From Linnemannia schmuckeri (lineage: Eukaryota > Mortierellomycota > Mortierellomycetes > Mortierellales > Mortierellaceae), in the NCBI GenBank assembly GCA_029449235.1, contig JANATG010000006.1, positions 2,046,001 through 2,110,000 on the forward strand: a stretch of 64,000 nt of DNA. The letters are read 5' to 3'. Each line of letters opens with the position of its first letter. Positions within the stretch are counted from its first letter, which is position 1. Below the pieces are notes generated by a model. The model made no database searches, was not told where the DNA came from, and worked only from the letters and a program-made list of their open reading frames with translations. The position numbers and the translations under genes are program-made. Below are positions 33,581-46,138 of the stretch, one piece after another.

Positions 33581-35651
33581 TATGTGTAATGGGATGTGAT
33601 GTGAGGGAGAGAGGGGATGGGAGTTGGGGTGTGTGGTTGAGAAGAAAAAAAAAGAAAAGAAAGAAAGAAGTTGGAAAAAATGTTTTGCCAACAAATTATT
33701 TATCTAAAAAAAAAAAAAAAAAAAATGGCACGCTCAAGCTCTTCACTTACCCCGGACGGAGTGACATCGGATTCGATGCAATGCGATCATTGCGATCATT
33801 TTTCATAGTCGCTCTCTTTTCCCTTTTCCCTTTACCCTTTGCCCTTTGCCATTTCGCACGCACGCCGACATCACACATATACACTGTTCAAAGTGTCTCC
33901 CGACCTTCCTACTCCCATCATCAGAGAGCAAAAGAGAAACGGCATTTCCTCTTACATATCTTACACATCCTCTCTCTCTCTCACCTTCTCTTACCTCTTA
34001 GCCCATGTCCCACGCTCACGTACATACACACACACACACACACACATACATACACACATCGACTCGGTACACAATCATCCTCTCGCATCGGTCCCATCGT
34101 ATCATCACGCGGGCCGAAGGTCATCTTTGTCCTTCTTCTCTTCTTGTTATTTGTTTGTCCACCATCCTCTCAATTGATGCTATCCGAATCGCTATTTTCT
34201 TTGTTCCTGCTCTCTTTTCTCTTCTTCTTGCTCGTTCATCTTTCTATTACTCTGCAAAGTTTTCGAGACATCGTGCATCGACCTTTTACTTTTTTGTCTT
34301 CCTCCTCCTTATTCTTCCCACCCTATTTGTTCTCTCATGCCTTTATCTGTGCAGGAATTATACCAACGAGAACATCCCGGATCAAAGGAAAAGCAAGAGC
34401 AAAAGTGCAGGCAGGACAAGTTGGAGTCATACAATCTCCCTCATCTTCTTCTACTTTCGAGAGTCGATACGTTGTTTACTGATCAGACCACAACAGATCA
34501 GGGATTCGCGGAATTGAAAAACAAATCAGCACTTTTTCACAACTAGTACCCCAACATGAGCGATCAGATGTTGATGAGATGCCCGAAGTCTCCATTCTGA
34601 CATCGATGCTTCTTGTCGATCTTGAATTCAAGATCAGGTGCTTTAAGTGCGTGGTTGTTACTGCGTTGTTGACGCTCGTTCACCACAAGTTAGTTCGAGC
34701 AACAAAGTTTTGTCGATAAAAAAAAAAAAGGCGGGGTCAATAGCCTTTTTTGGCATTCCGCCCCGCTTTCCGCCATGCAGTGCTCTTACTTGCTTCTTAG
34801 TGTGTTTCTTTGCAGTCGAAAACACAAACACACCCAACACATGTCATCTCAATCTCCCTACGATTAGAGTTCAGCCTATTGACTTTGGTGGGGAACAGAG
34901 ACAGGACGAAGCAGGGTACGAAGGAGGTTGATGTTGATGACATGACATTCAATGGCACAGACTTCACTTAGCGAGTCGGGCTCGGGTTATCTCCTCTCTC
35001 TTCCTCACACTCTCTCTTTTTTTTTGTTGACAACACCCAACAAATGCACATGTTGCATATTCTTTTCAGCCCTCTCACTTTTCCGGCCCCTAAAATAACA
35101 AAGCGAACAGCTTGACAATATTAATAAAATTGTCAATTGTTATTTTCACGCGTTGTTTGAATAGAAAACAAGGGTTATGTTCAAATAAAACGTTTTTGGT
35201 GAATGCACGTACATGAACGCACCACACTCCGGCCCGTCGGGCACTCATGTCAATGATTGAAATTTCTTCATCGGTCTTGTTTCTCTCTTCTTTCTGCGTA
35301 TATCTTTAATTGATCACTGTTGTTCATAAGGGCATTATCCTCACGGATTGGAATAGAGGTACGGGAAGAAGAGAAGGCATGTTCCACTGACTTTGCTCCA
35401 GGTGTTACGCCGATCAAACTTGTCGCTTTTACCATTTACTTTGTTACCATGATTTGTTTCCTCAGAGATATAATCGCATTGCTGTTAGCTGCTGGGTAGG
35501 TTGTCAGTCGGTCGGGTAGTTGGATCGGTATCGCTGGCGCCAAAGCAAAAGGAAGATTGCATAAAAAAAAGGAATTGCGCCAGAAAGAAGTGTGTCCGTT
35601 GCCACAAAGTGAGGTAAAGAGACATCAAGGGTGGCTGCAACCCTGATTTTC
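33581..35651. other. Intergenic, about 2 kb, no gene recognised
   Basis: Citrate synthase promoter (with a 20-A run at 33706-33725, which is T on the coding strand) followed by a C/T-rich plus strand to about 34340, a (CA)n stretch around 34026-34046 and AT-rich sequence to the end of the kinase gene. Open frames up to 297 codons are low-complexity and change composition along their length, so I do not call them. The role of the interval beyond the promoter is unknown. Confidence 0.5.
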
Positions 35652-38600
35652 TTACCACGACCCCTCTACGTTCTTACTGTTCAGAATATCAGGGACGGCT
35701 GTCGTCCAATGGTTGTTGGTCGAAGACTCGCGACATGAATCAATAAGACTCTCGTTACTCTCGAGGGGCATCACCCTCCTCATCGCTCTCTTGGCCCGCG
35801 AACCGCCTAAATTACAAACAGCATTATCGTTAAGAGGATTTTCTTCTTTAACGATCATTTCGTTCATTGTGTCTTCTTGTTACCATGCATTCTTGGTCAT
35901 CATAAAATAAACACAGAGAACTTTAAAAGCAGAACTGATAACTTACCACTTTCGACCTGCTGCATCTCAACCTGGCCTTGCGACCGCTTCACGCCAGGAG
36001 TCAGATACTTCAGCTCCTGACTCTTCTGCAACCGTTGCTGCTGTCGTGGTTGGCAAAGTCCATCAAAGACCCGGCAAGACTTGAACCAGTGTTGTAAAAC
36101 ATTATCTCGGTACTTTGTACGGAGCCAGGCCACATCCTTTTGGATCCACTGGGAATCGAGGACATCATCAGCAGTCCATCGCTTCTTGGGATCGATTGTC
36201 AACAAGAATCGGATCAAGACTCGGGCCTCCACACTGACCCCCGACCAGTACTTTGGAGGGAACTCGACCTCGCTATTATCGTTGGATGGGAAAAGTATGC
36301 GCGACAACATTGAACGAGTGGGGGGGTTAAAGGTTAAGATTAGATCATGATTGTAGATCATAGAAAAGAATGGAGAGAAGACTCGAGATTGTGCACTGTC
36401 TCAATGCGGGGAGTAGTCAAGGTAAAGCATCCTTGTACCTACCGACGCATCTTGAGCCGCATGGTCTTCTCATCCTCAGTGGCATAGTTAGGCGTAAAAG
36501 GATGAGTGCCAGACAGGATCACATACAGGGTGACCCCAAGACTCCAGCAGTCTGCTGCATACCCATAACGGGGTCCATTGGCGTGCTTCACGTCGAACAC
36601 CTCTGGTGCCCTACGTGAGGATGGTACCAAGGGAGGTACTGTCAGTTAAAAGTGACATAATCCAGTAAATGCAAAAGCGCACGAACAGTCGAAAAGCAAG
36701 GCAAAGGGTACTTACATGTAGGCAAATGTGCCGCACATGGTACCCATGACATTTGTGGAACCACACTCACAAGCCATGCCAAAGTCGCTAAACAAGACGC
36801 GAGGGTACTCTGCATTGGTCGTCAGCAGTATGTTCTCGGGTTTCAAATCTAATATAAGAAAGGATAGTATAAGGAGGATTCGGAGTGGGTCAGCTTGAGT
36901 GTTGCATGCATTCCTGCGGTCATTCTCTTCCTGCTCCACACGTGGTCGGTTGGACGAAACCGGTCTCTTTTGAGCCCTACCCCGATGAGAGATGCCCATG
37001 CCATGGAGATGCTAGGTGTGGGAGAAAGGGATAGGAAAGATGGAAAACTAGATCAAGACCTAGGCCTCATCTATTTTCATGGAAACAGCTGAGAGGCAAG
37101 GGCGAACTCGGGATCTAAGAAACTTAGCGTACCTGCAGGGCAATGAAGGCCTGGTAGGCCATGAACTTGGCTTCGAGCTCTGGAATCGGACCGTTCCTGA
37201 CCAGCCTGTCAAACAAGTCTCCGCCAGCCATCCTATTTCACCAGATGAAAGAGTGATCAATCTGCGTTAGATTTTTTTTTGTACAAAAGGAAGTAATGCA
37301 AGATGGGTTGCAACGGCCAAATAGGGAGAACAAGGGGCACATGCTTACAATTGCATAAAGATGTAGATATATCGTGTTGTCTTGATGACATCCACCACAG
37401 GAGTAATGTTTGCCTAGAGGAGAGAATAGAAGTCACCGTTAGCAAAGCAACAAAAAAGAAGCATGCGGTCGTCTCGCAGATGAAGTCTAAAAAAAGTTGT
37501 GCATCGACGAGTCGGACTACATACATGTCGAAGGGTTCGCAGGAGGGCGACCTCATTGTCGATATTTGTACCACCAGAGTACTCGGGTTTGCCATATCGG
37601 ATTCTGTCCATGATCTTGACTGCAAGCTGCATATTGGACTTGCGGTGGACGGCAAGGTTCACTCTCGCAAACGTTCCCCTAGAAAATAGAAAGATGAGGG
37701 CATCACTGGTAGATTAACTCCTGCCATGCTTACTGTGATTGCGCTGCTTTCATTAGATCAAAGCTTATTCATGTTGACTTACCTCCCCAGGGTCCGAGGC
37801 AGGATGCGATACGTCTTTTCAACAATCTAAGAAACAATTTGATGGCAAAAGAGGCTTTAATCAGTCCTTCTGTTCACACAATCAAACTCGCACATTCGGC
37901 AGCAGATTTTGTCACAAAAGGCGAGAGAAAGGAAGACGAATAGGCGTACTTTGATGTCTGAATCGATGTGGTCGAGCATGTCCTTGGCAAAGTCCTGGAA
38001 CATATAGCCTAATAAGTGATAACGTCATTGTGGGAGGAGTTAAGGCCTTGCAGGCTCAATGTGCAATCACTAAAGAAAGTTAATTTTATTCTGATGGCGG
38101 AATAAAAGACGCTTACAGTTGCTGTTCCTGAGGTGAATTCTGTCGCCATGTGAGAGGATCACAGACTCGCCTCTGCCAATCTCAACTCCGTTCCCTATTG
38201 TTCAAAATATCATAGTTAATCGTTGTGAAAAGAGTTTGATCTGGCGGATATCAAAAGTACGGCGCGGTCGAGATGGGGATGACTGATCAAAGTAAGAACA
38301 TACAGTAGGTGCCGTTGAGGCTCAAGTCCTAGTAGTAGAAAAACGAGAATAGGCGAAGGGTTAGATATGTTTATCGTGAATGGGATTAGGTTATGGACCA
38401 AGCGTGGTAATCTTGGACCACCGTTGTCATACCTTGCACAAGACGAAGCCTGTCGAGTTCTGTCGATCAAATGCCCAGAAGAATTTAAAAAATCAATGAA
38501 CGCCACCAAATGTTTTCATACATGCATCGAAAAACAAATAGGTCCTTACCGTAGAAAGTTCGCAGTGGCGGTTCGAGACAACCTCTCCGGGAATAATGAG

Positions 38601-39060
38601 ATCGCTGGGAAAGGAGTGTTAACAACTTTTTAGGACCTTCCTTTACAAGTAATGCTTGTTATGACAGGCAGAGCATATTTTTCATCGTGACAGTAACAGT
38701 ACCAAGTCTGATGCCGACCGATAGTGACGCTCTTGCCCTTACGGATGACCAGATGTGCTATTGATCGAGCATCCAGCGTTGATAATGAGTGAAAACAGAA
38801 CATTCTTTGTCAGTATTCAATGCAAGGAGGTGTGGACCAGAGTGGTTAAGGAGTTGTTGAGAAAGTCAAATAAAACGAGATTGATGCATACTTTCGAGTG
38901 TGGATGCATTAACAAGCCAGCCAGCAATAGACTCCATATCCCTGGCTTTTGCTTCTTCTTGTGCCTGTGGGGATTCATTCTCGAGGGCAGGGTAGCTGGC
39001 GATTTCCAGAGTCGGTTGAGAGGGGTTGAGCAAAGACAAGTTGGTGTGAGGTGAAGGCAT
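35652..39060 (-). CDS. FHA-domain checkpoint kinase, Chk2/Cds1/Rad53 type
   Basis: Ser/Thr kinase of the DNA-damage or replication checkpoint family. About 16 small exons on the minus strand from ATG 39060. One N-terminal FHA domain: HLVIRKGKSVTIGRHQTCDL, VVSNRHCELS, STGFVLCK, DLSLNGTY and NGVEIGRGESVILSHGDRI. Then IVEKTYRILPRTLGRGTFARVN (glycine loop), QLAVKIM (Lys), AGGDLFDRLV, GISHRDLKPENILL, FSDFGMACE, MAPEVFD, PRYGYAADCWSLGVTLYVIL and LLTIDPKKRWTADDVL. Ends in a basic, Ser-rich tail with KRAMRRVMP, a possible nuclear signal. A single FHA domain before the kinase fits Chk2/Cds1/Dun1, not two-FHA Rad53. Several exons are only 25-31 nt. The junction between the exons ending at about 36444 and starting in the 36295-36400 interval lacks a good 3' splice site (see findings). 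Confidence 0.85.
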
Positions 39061-40111
39061 GGCAGGAGTACTAGTTATTTTATGGGGAGTAGGCAAGTGC
39101 TGTTATTGGGGTAAGGGAGAGAGAGTCGAACTCAAGGGTGTAGGAGGAGGTAAGAGGACAAATGATAAGAGGACTCTGTCGAGGAGTGCTGTTATTTTTG
39201 ACGAAGGTGTGTGTAAGTAGACAAAGAGAGACAGAGTGAAGAAGAAGAGCGAGATGTTGAAAGAAACGAAGCACAGGTGAATATTTCAGGTGATGGATTT
39301 TGGTGGCGCATATTTGAATAGACTCGATGCTCTGCTCGTGAGATTAGAAAGTAAACTCGAAAACTAACCAGACCGATTCGGCTAGCTATAAAGCACTAGC
39401 ATACTAGGAAGGATATCTAGGAAAGGGGGAGAGAGAGATGCCGTGGCGAGTGAGGCTGGTGGCCATGCATGGCCCATGGGCTTTTCGGTCCATATTTTTT
39501 ATTTTTTCTCCGCGGAGGAAATATGGGCATGGACGCGTTCTCTTTTACAGACAGACACACCAACGTGGGGTGTGATGTATGTGCTCATTTTTTTTTTTTT
39601 TTTTTTTTTATTTTATTTCTAGGGATTGGCGAGAGAAAGAGAAAGAGAAAGAGAGGGATGCAGACAGACAGACCGGGCTGCAGCAGGCGGATGGGAGTGA
39701 GAGCGTCGTCCGATCGATTGGGATATACCAGAGAATCGAGTGGAGAGGAAAGGAGATATAAAGAGCAACTAAGGAAGTAAGTAAGGAACGCAAGGGTGGC
39801 GATGGACAGGAGGGCGGTGTCGAGTTGGACTCTGACTATTGTGGCATGCATGTATGTGTGCCTTTGCTCATTGATCTTTCTGTGTGTGCTCAGGGCGTAC
39901 ATGTCCATTTTCGACGAACAAAACAATGGTGACAGAAAGATAAATAGTCATCCAGCCCTCCCTCCTGTTGTTTTCCCCCTCCCTTTTTTCTACCACTTCT
40001 CACGCTCAACACTTTTTAATCTTTTTTTTTCTCCCTCCTCACACTCACTCACACCCTTTTCATTCCTTTCCATTGCATCACTCATCACTACCCACTCTTT
40101 CCCGCTTCTAA
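39061..40111. other. Divergent intergenic region between two kinase genes
   Basis: Carries the promoters of the FHA kinase (leftward) and the CaMKK (rightward). It has a 22-T run at 39588-39609, a GA-rich patch after it, and a C/T-rich leader (39950-40100) typical of the CaMKK transcript start. No gene recognised. Confidence 0.5.
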
Positions 40112-42750
40112 ATGCACGTAGTCACGAAACTGTCTCCGCGGACAAAGAACGCGTCGGTACATCCACAAGGAGAAGAGTCCGACACTACCGCCCCCACCAT
40201 CAACGCTACCTCTGAAGAAGACGGCCCTGTCTGGCGAGACCCCCTCGAGCATCCTTCATTCATCACTACAAGTCCAACAACAACAATGTCACAGGAAGAC
40301 CTCTACCCAAACTCACTCTCCATGATCCTCCAGTCACCTGTAGCCCTCACAGACACACGGTCATTTGCATCCCAGCTCAAAGCCTCCCTCCTTGTGTCCA
40401 ACCTGACTGCGGCTACTACCACTCTGAACTCGACTACTTTTTCTTCGTCGTCGTCGTCTCAAGACCTCAAGAGTACTATTGGCAATAACAACGTGACAAC
40501 GACCAGTACTGCTGACAGTAACAGCAAGGACAGCAAAGGAGACCTCCCCAGTGAAGAGAAGACTATAGCAGCAGTGTCTCCAAGCAGCAGCGAACCAGCT
40601 GAAGAAGATAGAAGCGGCAGGACATCGACAGACAGACCACAACACCACGCCCACTCACACTCTCACTCCCATACCCACTCGAGGGACAGCTCCGTACACA
40701 GCCCACCAGCTGTCGTCAAGGAAACCCTGGACGCCTGTATTACTGTCTCTCCAACGGGTTTGCTCCAAGTGAAGCAGTACGAACTCAGACGGATCATTGG
40801 ACAAGGAGCCTTTGGTATTGTCAATCTGGGCGTCGATATCAACACGGGGATCAAATATGTAAGCTTGTTTGTCTGCCTTTTTTTTTTTTTTTTCATCAAA
40901 TTTCAGATGGCGACAAGGTCCATTTTAGTTGCTCACAACCACGTTTCTGATACAGTGTCTCACTCTACTCTATTTGCGTTGCAACGGATCTAGGCTGTTA
41001 AGGAGTTCAGTAAAGCCAAGCTTCGAAAAAAGGACCGCCAGAATCTCTTCAGGCTCGGACCCCGTGGCAGAGGTCCCGGCCGACGTGGACCCGCCATTCC
41101 AGCCGAGGAGGAGCGTTCGCCCCTGGATTTGATTCGAGGAGAGATCGCCATCTTGAAAAAGTTGAACCATATCAACATTGTTAAGCTATACGAGGTTCTG
41201 GATGTCGCTGCCGAGGATTCAATGTATATGGGTACGTTTTGTCAACATGGGGTGCCATTTTTGGAGTTTCGGACGATGAGAGTGTTGCTTACAGATTGAA
41301 TAACAGAATTGTTTTGCCACTGGCCTAGCGCCATACTAATTTTCACTTTTCTCCTTGAACGGAATGATGGTATAGTTTTCGAGCTCTGTGAGCTGGGCGC
41401 GTTGACAGAAGTCTCTGTCGGAGATAAACTGGGCAAGATATTCACGGACAGCGAGTGTCGAGATGTCTTCCAGCAGATGGTCTTAGGCATTGAGTACCGT
41501 AAGTTTGCTGTTCCTAAATGATATTTGACGAGTGCCACCTTTTAACACCACTGCTCTTTCTGCTCTTTTAGTCCAGTTTTCTCATAATATACCTATTCTA
41601 TTCCGCTCCGCTCCTAATAATGCATAGTTCATGAGCACGATATTGTTCATAGAGATATCAAGCCGGATAATCTCTTGCGCTCAGCAGATGGAACATTGAA
41701 AATTGTTGATTTTGGAGTTTCGGAGATGTTCACTAAGAAGGGTGACGACATGATTAAAAAATCAGCCGGCTCACCAGCGTTTATGGCACCAGAGCTCTGT
41801 CGCAGCCACGGAGAGGTCTCAGGAAAGCCCACAGATCTTTGGTCGATGGGTGTTACGCTGTTCTGTATCCGTTACGGGCGGTTGCCGTTCAAGTCCGGGA
41901 TGAATTTAGAGCTTCAAAAGATGATCAACGAGGATGAACCTGATTTGGGCGATGAGCAGGACCCACGGTTTAGAACAACTATAACTCGATTGCTGGAGAA
42001 GGATCCCTCCAAGCGCATAACCCTGGACGAATTGAGGGTAAGAGAAGGATATTCGCATTTAATTCGCGGTCAAATTTTGTTCCGAGGGCTGTAGGTTGAC
42101 CCATGTCCCTATTTTTTTACTCTATTTCTCTTGAACCGTAGAATGATCCGTGGCTCACCGATGACGGTCGCGAACCATTGATATCCAAGGAAGAGAACAC
42201 TCAAAATGCTGTCTTGGAGGTCACTGAGGATGATCTGAGAGGAGCTGTCCAACAACTCAACGGCCTCTTCCGCGTGGTAAGAACATTTTTGTTTCCTACG
42301 CGCTTAATAATTTCAATATATTCGTTTCACCCAGGGTTCTCCGCGTCCAATTGCTCACAACATCCTCTTCCTTGGTACTGTATGATGTAGCTCAAGGCGG
42401 TGTACAAGCTCAAGCGGTTGCGGGGGGCACCATCGTCTAGGGCATCGTCGCGCGACAGACATGAGAAGGCAGCAGGCGAGCCCTCAAACTTTTCGCTCTC
42501 TCCACCACTCATCGACAGTCCACCCTCAGAGCCTGCAGACGATATTGTCATGCCCGTTGAAGAGATATCAGACAGCCTATTGGCCAAGATCGACACCTTG
42601 ATTGTTCAAGACAATCCCCAGGAGGAGGAGAATGATGATGAGAGTGCATCGAAATTGTCACCACATTTCTCGGTCGCTCTTACTGATCAGCAACAGGAAA
42701 AGACTGTAACTCGTCAGGAATGTGTCGTTGAGGCTATCAAGGGAGTGTAG
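40112..42750 (+). CDS. Calcium/calmodulin-dependent kinase kinase (CaMKK; Ssp1-like)
   Basis: Kinase that activates AMPK/Snf1-type and CaMK kinases by phosphorylating their activation loops. Exons 40112..40858, 40994..41231, 41376..41498, 41628..42037, 42142..42276, 42391..42750 join to 670 aa. The first ~215 residues are Ser/Thr/His-rich and probably disordered. The kinase domain begins YELRRIIGQGAFGIVNLG and has AVKEFSKAKLRKK followed by the Arg/Gly/Pro-rich insert (GPRGRGPGRRGPAIP) that is the CaMKK hallmark between the Lys and the C-helix. Then EIAILKKLNHINIVKLYEV, HDIVHRDIKPDNLLR, KIVDFGVSEMF and KKSAGSPAFMAPELC. The C-terminal tail (after NDPWLTDDG) has YKLKRLRG, a possible calmodulin-binding basic stretch, then acidic sequence. 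Length and layout match fungal Ssp1/CaMKK proteins. Confidence 0.93.
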
Positions 42751-43040
42751 TGGCAGAGAAAGAATGGGAGCGACTGATACGGTTTGGCGACCTTACTTTA
42801 TCTCTCGCTGCGTGTTTCGTTATTGTTTTGTACCATAGGAGTAATTTCCAACACTTTTGTTCTTTACGTCTGAGTCATTGCATCTATAAATAAAAGAACG
42901 ACTAATCCAATTCACTTCAGCGTCAACCACCTTTTTTTCATTGAAATATGTAGATGTGAAGATTTTATGATACAAAAATAGTTGTTGATGCACTGAATAT
43001 GAGGTGGCGGTGTGTATATCGAGACTCTTGAACAAGGGAT

Positions 43041-45292
43041 TTAGTACAAGACACGGGTGACGATGTTGGTGGGGGTCTCGCTGACACGACGGTAGATGTC
43101 CTGGATCTGTTCGGGGGTGACATCCGAGATATCGGCCATAAGATAAGCAATCTTGCCCTTGGAGTCCGAGAACTGCTTGTCGACGTTGTGGTCCGAAAGA
43201 ATGTTTGTGATCCTGAGCAAAACTCCGGGGACGTTGGCGTGGGTGTAGCAAAGACGGATCGAGTTCTCCTCGTCGCGAATCGCACGCAGGTCGACTTCGG
43301 GGAAATTAACAGCGCCGATGGAGGTGCCGTTGTTGATGAACTTAATCAAGGCCTGGGAAACCTCGACACCAATCATCGACTGGGCCTCTTCGGTCGAGCC
43401 TCCAATGTGGGGGGTGAGGAGGGTGTTGGGGCAACCAATGAGCTCAGATTCAAAGAACTTGCCGTTGGCGGCGGGTTCCTTGGGGAAGACATCGACGGCG
43501 GCGCCGCCAATGTGTCCCGAACGGAGGGCCTTGGCCAGGGCAGGGATCTGGACGACGGTTCCACGGGAGGCGTTGATGAGGAACGAACCCTGCTTCATCT
43601 TGTTGAGCTCGTGTTCGCCAATCATGTTCTTGGTGTCCTCGGTCTCGGGGACGTGGAGGGTCACAAAGTCCGAGATCTCGAGGAGCTCGTCAAGAGAGCC
43701 GACCTGCTTCGAGGTACCCAGGGGCATCAGGGGGACGACGTCGTGGAAGTAGACGCGCATACCCATTGACTCTGCGAGGACTGACAGCTGCGATCCGATG
43801 TGTCCATAGCCAACAATTCCTATTGGTGCAAAAATTATCAGGAAAAAAAGATATTAATTGCGATTGTTTTTTAGCATTACCCCCATATGAAAAAAAAAAA
43901 TGAACGTTGGCAAAGAAAAGAAATAAAAACAAAAAAGAGATGAAGAGGGATTCCAGATGCTGCTATTGCGCACAGTGCGTTCCTGAGCTGTCCGTGTCAA
44001 TCTCGTTTTTCATTGCACTGTTGGTCATAGAAAAAAAGATGCACGATAACAGTGATAAGGACCGCTCACTTCAACATTACTCTTGTCCGCCAATTCCTAT
44101 TGCCCCCCCCCCCCCCCCCCTTTTTTTTTCTCGTTCCCGCTCTTCTTCTTTCGTCCTGTAACGGTTGTTCGCGTTTGTTGCTTCTTTTTTTTTTTCTACA
44201 CCGAAAGAAAAGTGAGAAGCCGAATTGCAACAGAAAGCACGATTCTTTTTCAGATCCCGACGATGAGTCGTGACTAACTCCTCCTCTCTTGTCCATGGTT
44301 GGCTGGCCCTGCACTGGCTGTCTGGTATGGGTTGAAGTGCGGGCATCAATCAGGTCGTTTTGGCCGATTCGTCATACAAAGGGTCTGGCCTTTCTGTCTT
44401 TATCTTTCCCGAAATCCTTAGAACAGGAAAAAAATAGCTTATCCGAGAAAGAAAAAAAAACTTACCGAGAGTTTTGCCACGGATCTCGTAGCAGTTAGCT
44501 GAGACCTTGGACCAAATACCCTGGTGCATCTCGTTGTTGCGGTCACCCAACTGACGGGACAAGAGGACAATCTCAGCAATGACCAACTCGGCGACGGATC
44601 TCGAGTTGGAAAAGGGCGAGTTGAAGACGGCAATACCCTTCGAGGCAGCGTGCTCGAGATCGACCTGGTTGGTGCCGATACAGAAACATCCAATGACGCC
44701 CAACTTCTCGGCCGCATCCAGAACCTTCTTGGTCAGCTTGGTCTTAGAGCGGATACCCACACAGTGGACATCCTTGATCTTTTCAATCAACACATCCTCA
44801 GCCAGTGCCTTAGTATGTGTCTCGACCTAAAAAGTGACGTTGTTGTTGACATATTCCACAGATAATGAGATATTAGTAACATTGGTTTCTTGTTAGTGAA
44901 AAAGCGAAGTAAAAGTGGACATGCATTATTACCTGGTAGCCCTGGTCCCGGAGAGCGCGGACGGCGGTCTCGTTGACGTTCTCGAGCAGGAGGATCTTAA
45001 TGTTGGCAGTGTTGAAGGGCTTGAGGACCTTTGCGCGGGTAGAACCACCAAATGAACCCTGACGCTCACGGCCACGGATCTCAGTTGCGGGAGGGTTAGG
45101 AGCATTGGTGGTGGAGGTGGTGACGGCCGAGGGAGCAGCAGCAGCAGCAGGTCCGTTGGGAATGGCGCTGTTGCCCTGAGGAGCAGTAGGGGTGTTCGTA
45201 ACGTTGGAGGGCATAACTCTTGCGGTCGAAGGGGTGGATGGGGCACGCTGTTGCTGGGAGACTGAAGGAGGTGACGAAGGGGCGAATGACAT
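43041..45292 (-). CDS. SER3: D-3-phosphoglycerate dehydrogenase
   Basis: First step of serine synthesis: oxidises 3-phosphoglycerate with NAD. Exons 45292..44933, 44826..44466, 43819..43041 join to 499 aa. An N-terminal low-complexity arm of ~90 residues (Pro/Ser/Ala-rich), as in yeast Ser3/Ser33, precedes ANIKILLLENVNETAV. Catalytic domain: IGTNQVDLEHAASKGI, FNSPFSNSRSVAELV, NAD loop GIVGYGHIGSQL, NASRGTVVQ (Arg), GAAVDVFPKEP and LLTPHIGGSTEEAQ (His). The last ~80 residues form an ACT domain (HANVPGVLLRITNIL...NVDKQFSDSKGKIAYLM), the usual site of serine feedback. Intron 2 (44465-43820, 646 nt) is unusually long and holds an 18-C run. Convergent with the CaMKK gene at 290 bp. Confidence 0.95.
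44103..44120 (+). repeat. C18 homopolymer followed by T9
   Basis: Eighteen C then nine T within intron 2 of the phosphoglycerate dehydrogenase gene. The transcript carries A9 followed by G18, which could form a G-quadruplex. Long C/G runs are rare elsewhere in this window, where homopolymers are otherwise A or T. Confidence 0.9.
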
Positions 45293-46138
45293 TTCTTGAC
45301 TTCGGAAATACGAAGGTGTCTGTGTGGGTGTGAGTTGGGTTAGAAGGGAGAGAGTGAGATGGGAACTGATGAGAGATGGGAAAAGGGATGGGGTTGGCTG
45401 GAAGTATTTATGTGAAAATGTCTGAGTGAAGGGCTGGCTTGAGTCACGCAGGACGCAGGGACAGAAGGCAACTGTGTTTTTTTTTTTTTTTTTTTTCTTC
45501 GTTTTGCTCACAAAAAGCAACATGCCGACTGCTGCAGGTGCCTTCTAACGTGTGGAGGGAAAGAGGGAGGATCAGTCGTCAGAATGATGTTGGTGCACTT
45601 CGACACTTCTACAGACGGCCAATCTTATCTTCTTCCTTCTTCCTGCTGTGCGACTGATGCCATCCATCACTACTCTATCTCCCCATTTTGACTCCACTTT
45701 GCTTTCTGACAAACCAATTGCTCAGAGAATACAAGAAAGGAGATCCTATTTTGCATGTGAATTTAGAAGGCCCTCTGAGAGTGTGCCCGTCATATTTCCT
45801 CCTTTGACAAAGCGGATCGTTTTTCTCAGATAAGAAGCTGCTCCAATGACAAGAAGCCGTATTAACTGAACCCTTTTTTTCTTTTTCTTTTTTGTACTTT
45901 CGTCCTTGTTCAACGTTGTTGATGTGACTGTCAAATAGGCTGGATCGATGCAAGCCACATGCACTCTTCACGCTTTTACATTACTCCTCCTTCGCGCTTA
46001 TTTCTTTTTTCACACATCTCTCACGCCGAACAACACGACGCATGTTCAAAAGGAATCAATCGTCGAATTAAAGGAACAGGAACCAGGAACGAACAACAAT
46101 AACAACTCTCAAACAAGGACTCAAATATCAACAAATAA
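45293..46138. other. Divergent intergenic region, PHGDH and tRNA ct6A dehydratase
   Basis: Holds two promoters. A 20-T run at 45477-45496 lies about 185 bp upstream of the PHGDH start codon. No open frame with recognisable coding features. Confidence 0.5.

Noticed and set aside
33589..34482. 297-codon plus-strand open frame in the citrate synthase upstream region
   Set aside because: Begins in the 5' leader of the opposite gene, crosses poly-A, C/T-rich and CA-repeat sequence, and has low-complexity composition without domains.
33589..35651. Possible gene in the 2-kb gap right of citrate synthase
   Set aside because: I looked for spliced exons on both strands and found no chain of open segments with splice sites and sensible composition.
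36361..36444. Reading the odd kinase junction as proof of a new intron class
   Set aside because: A single ambiguous junction with an alternative in-frame AG does not support more than a query, so it is listed only as a finding to check.
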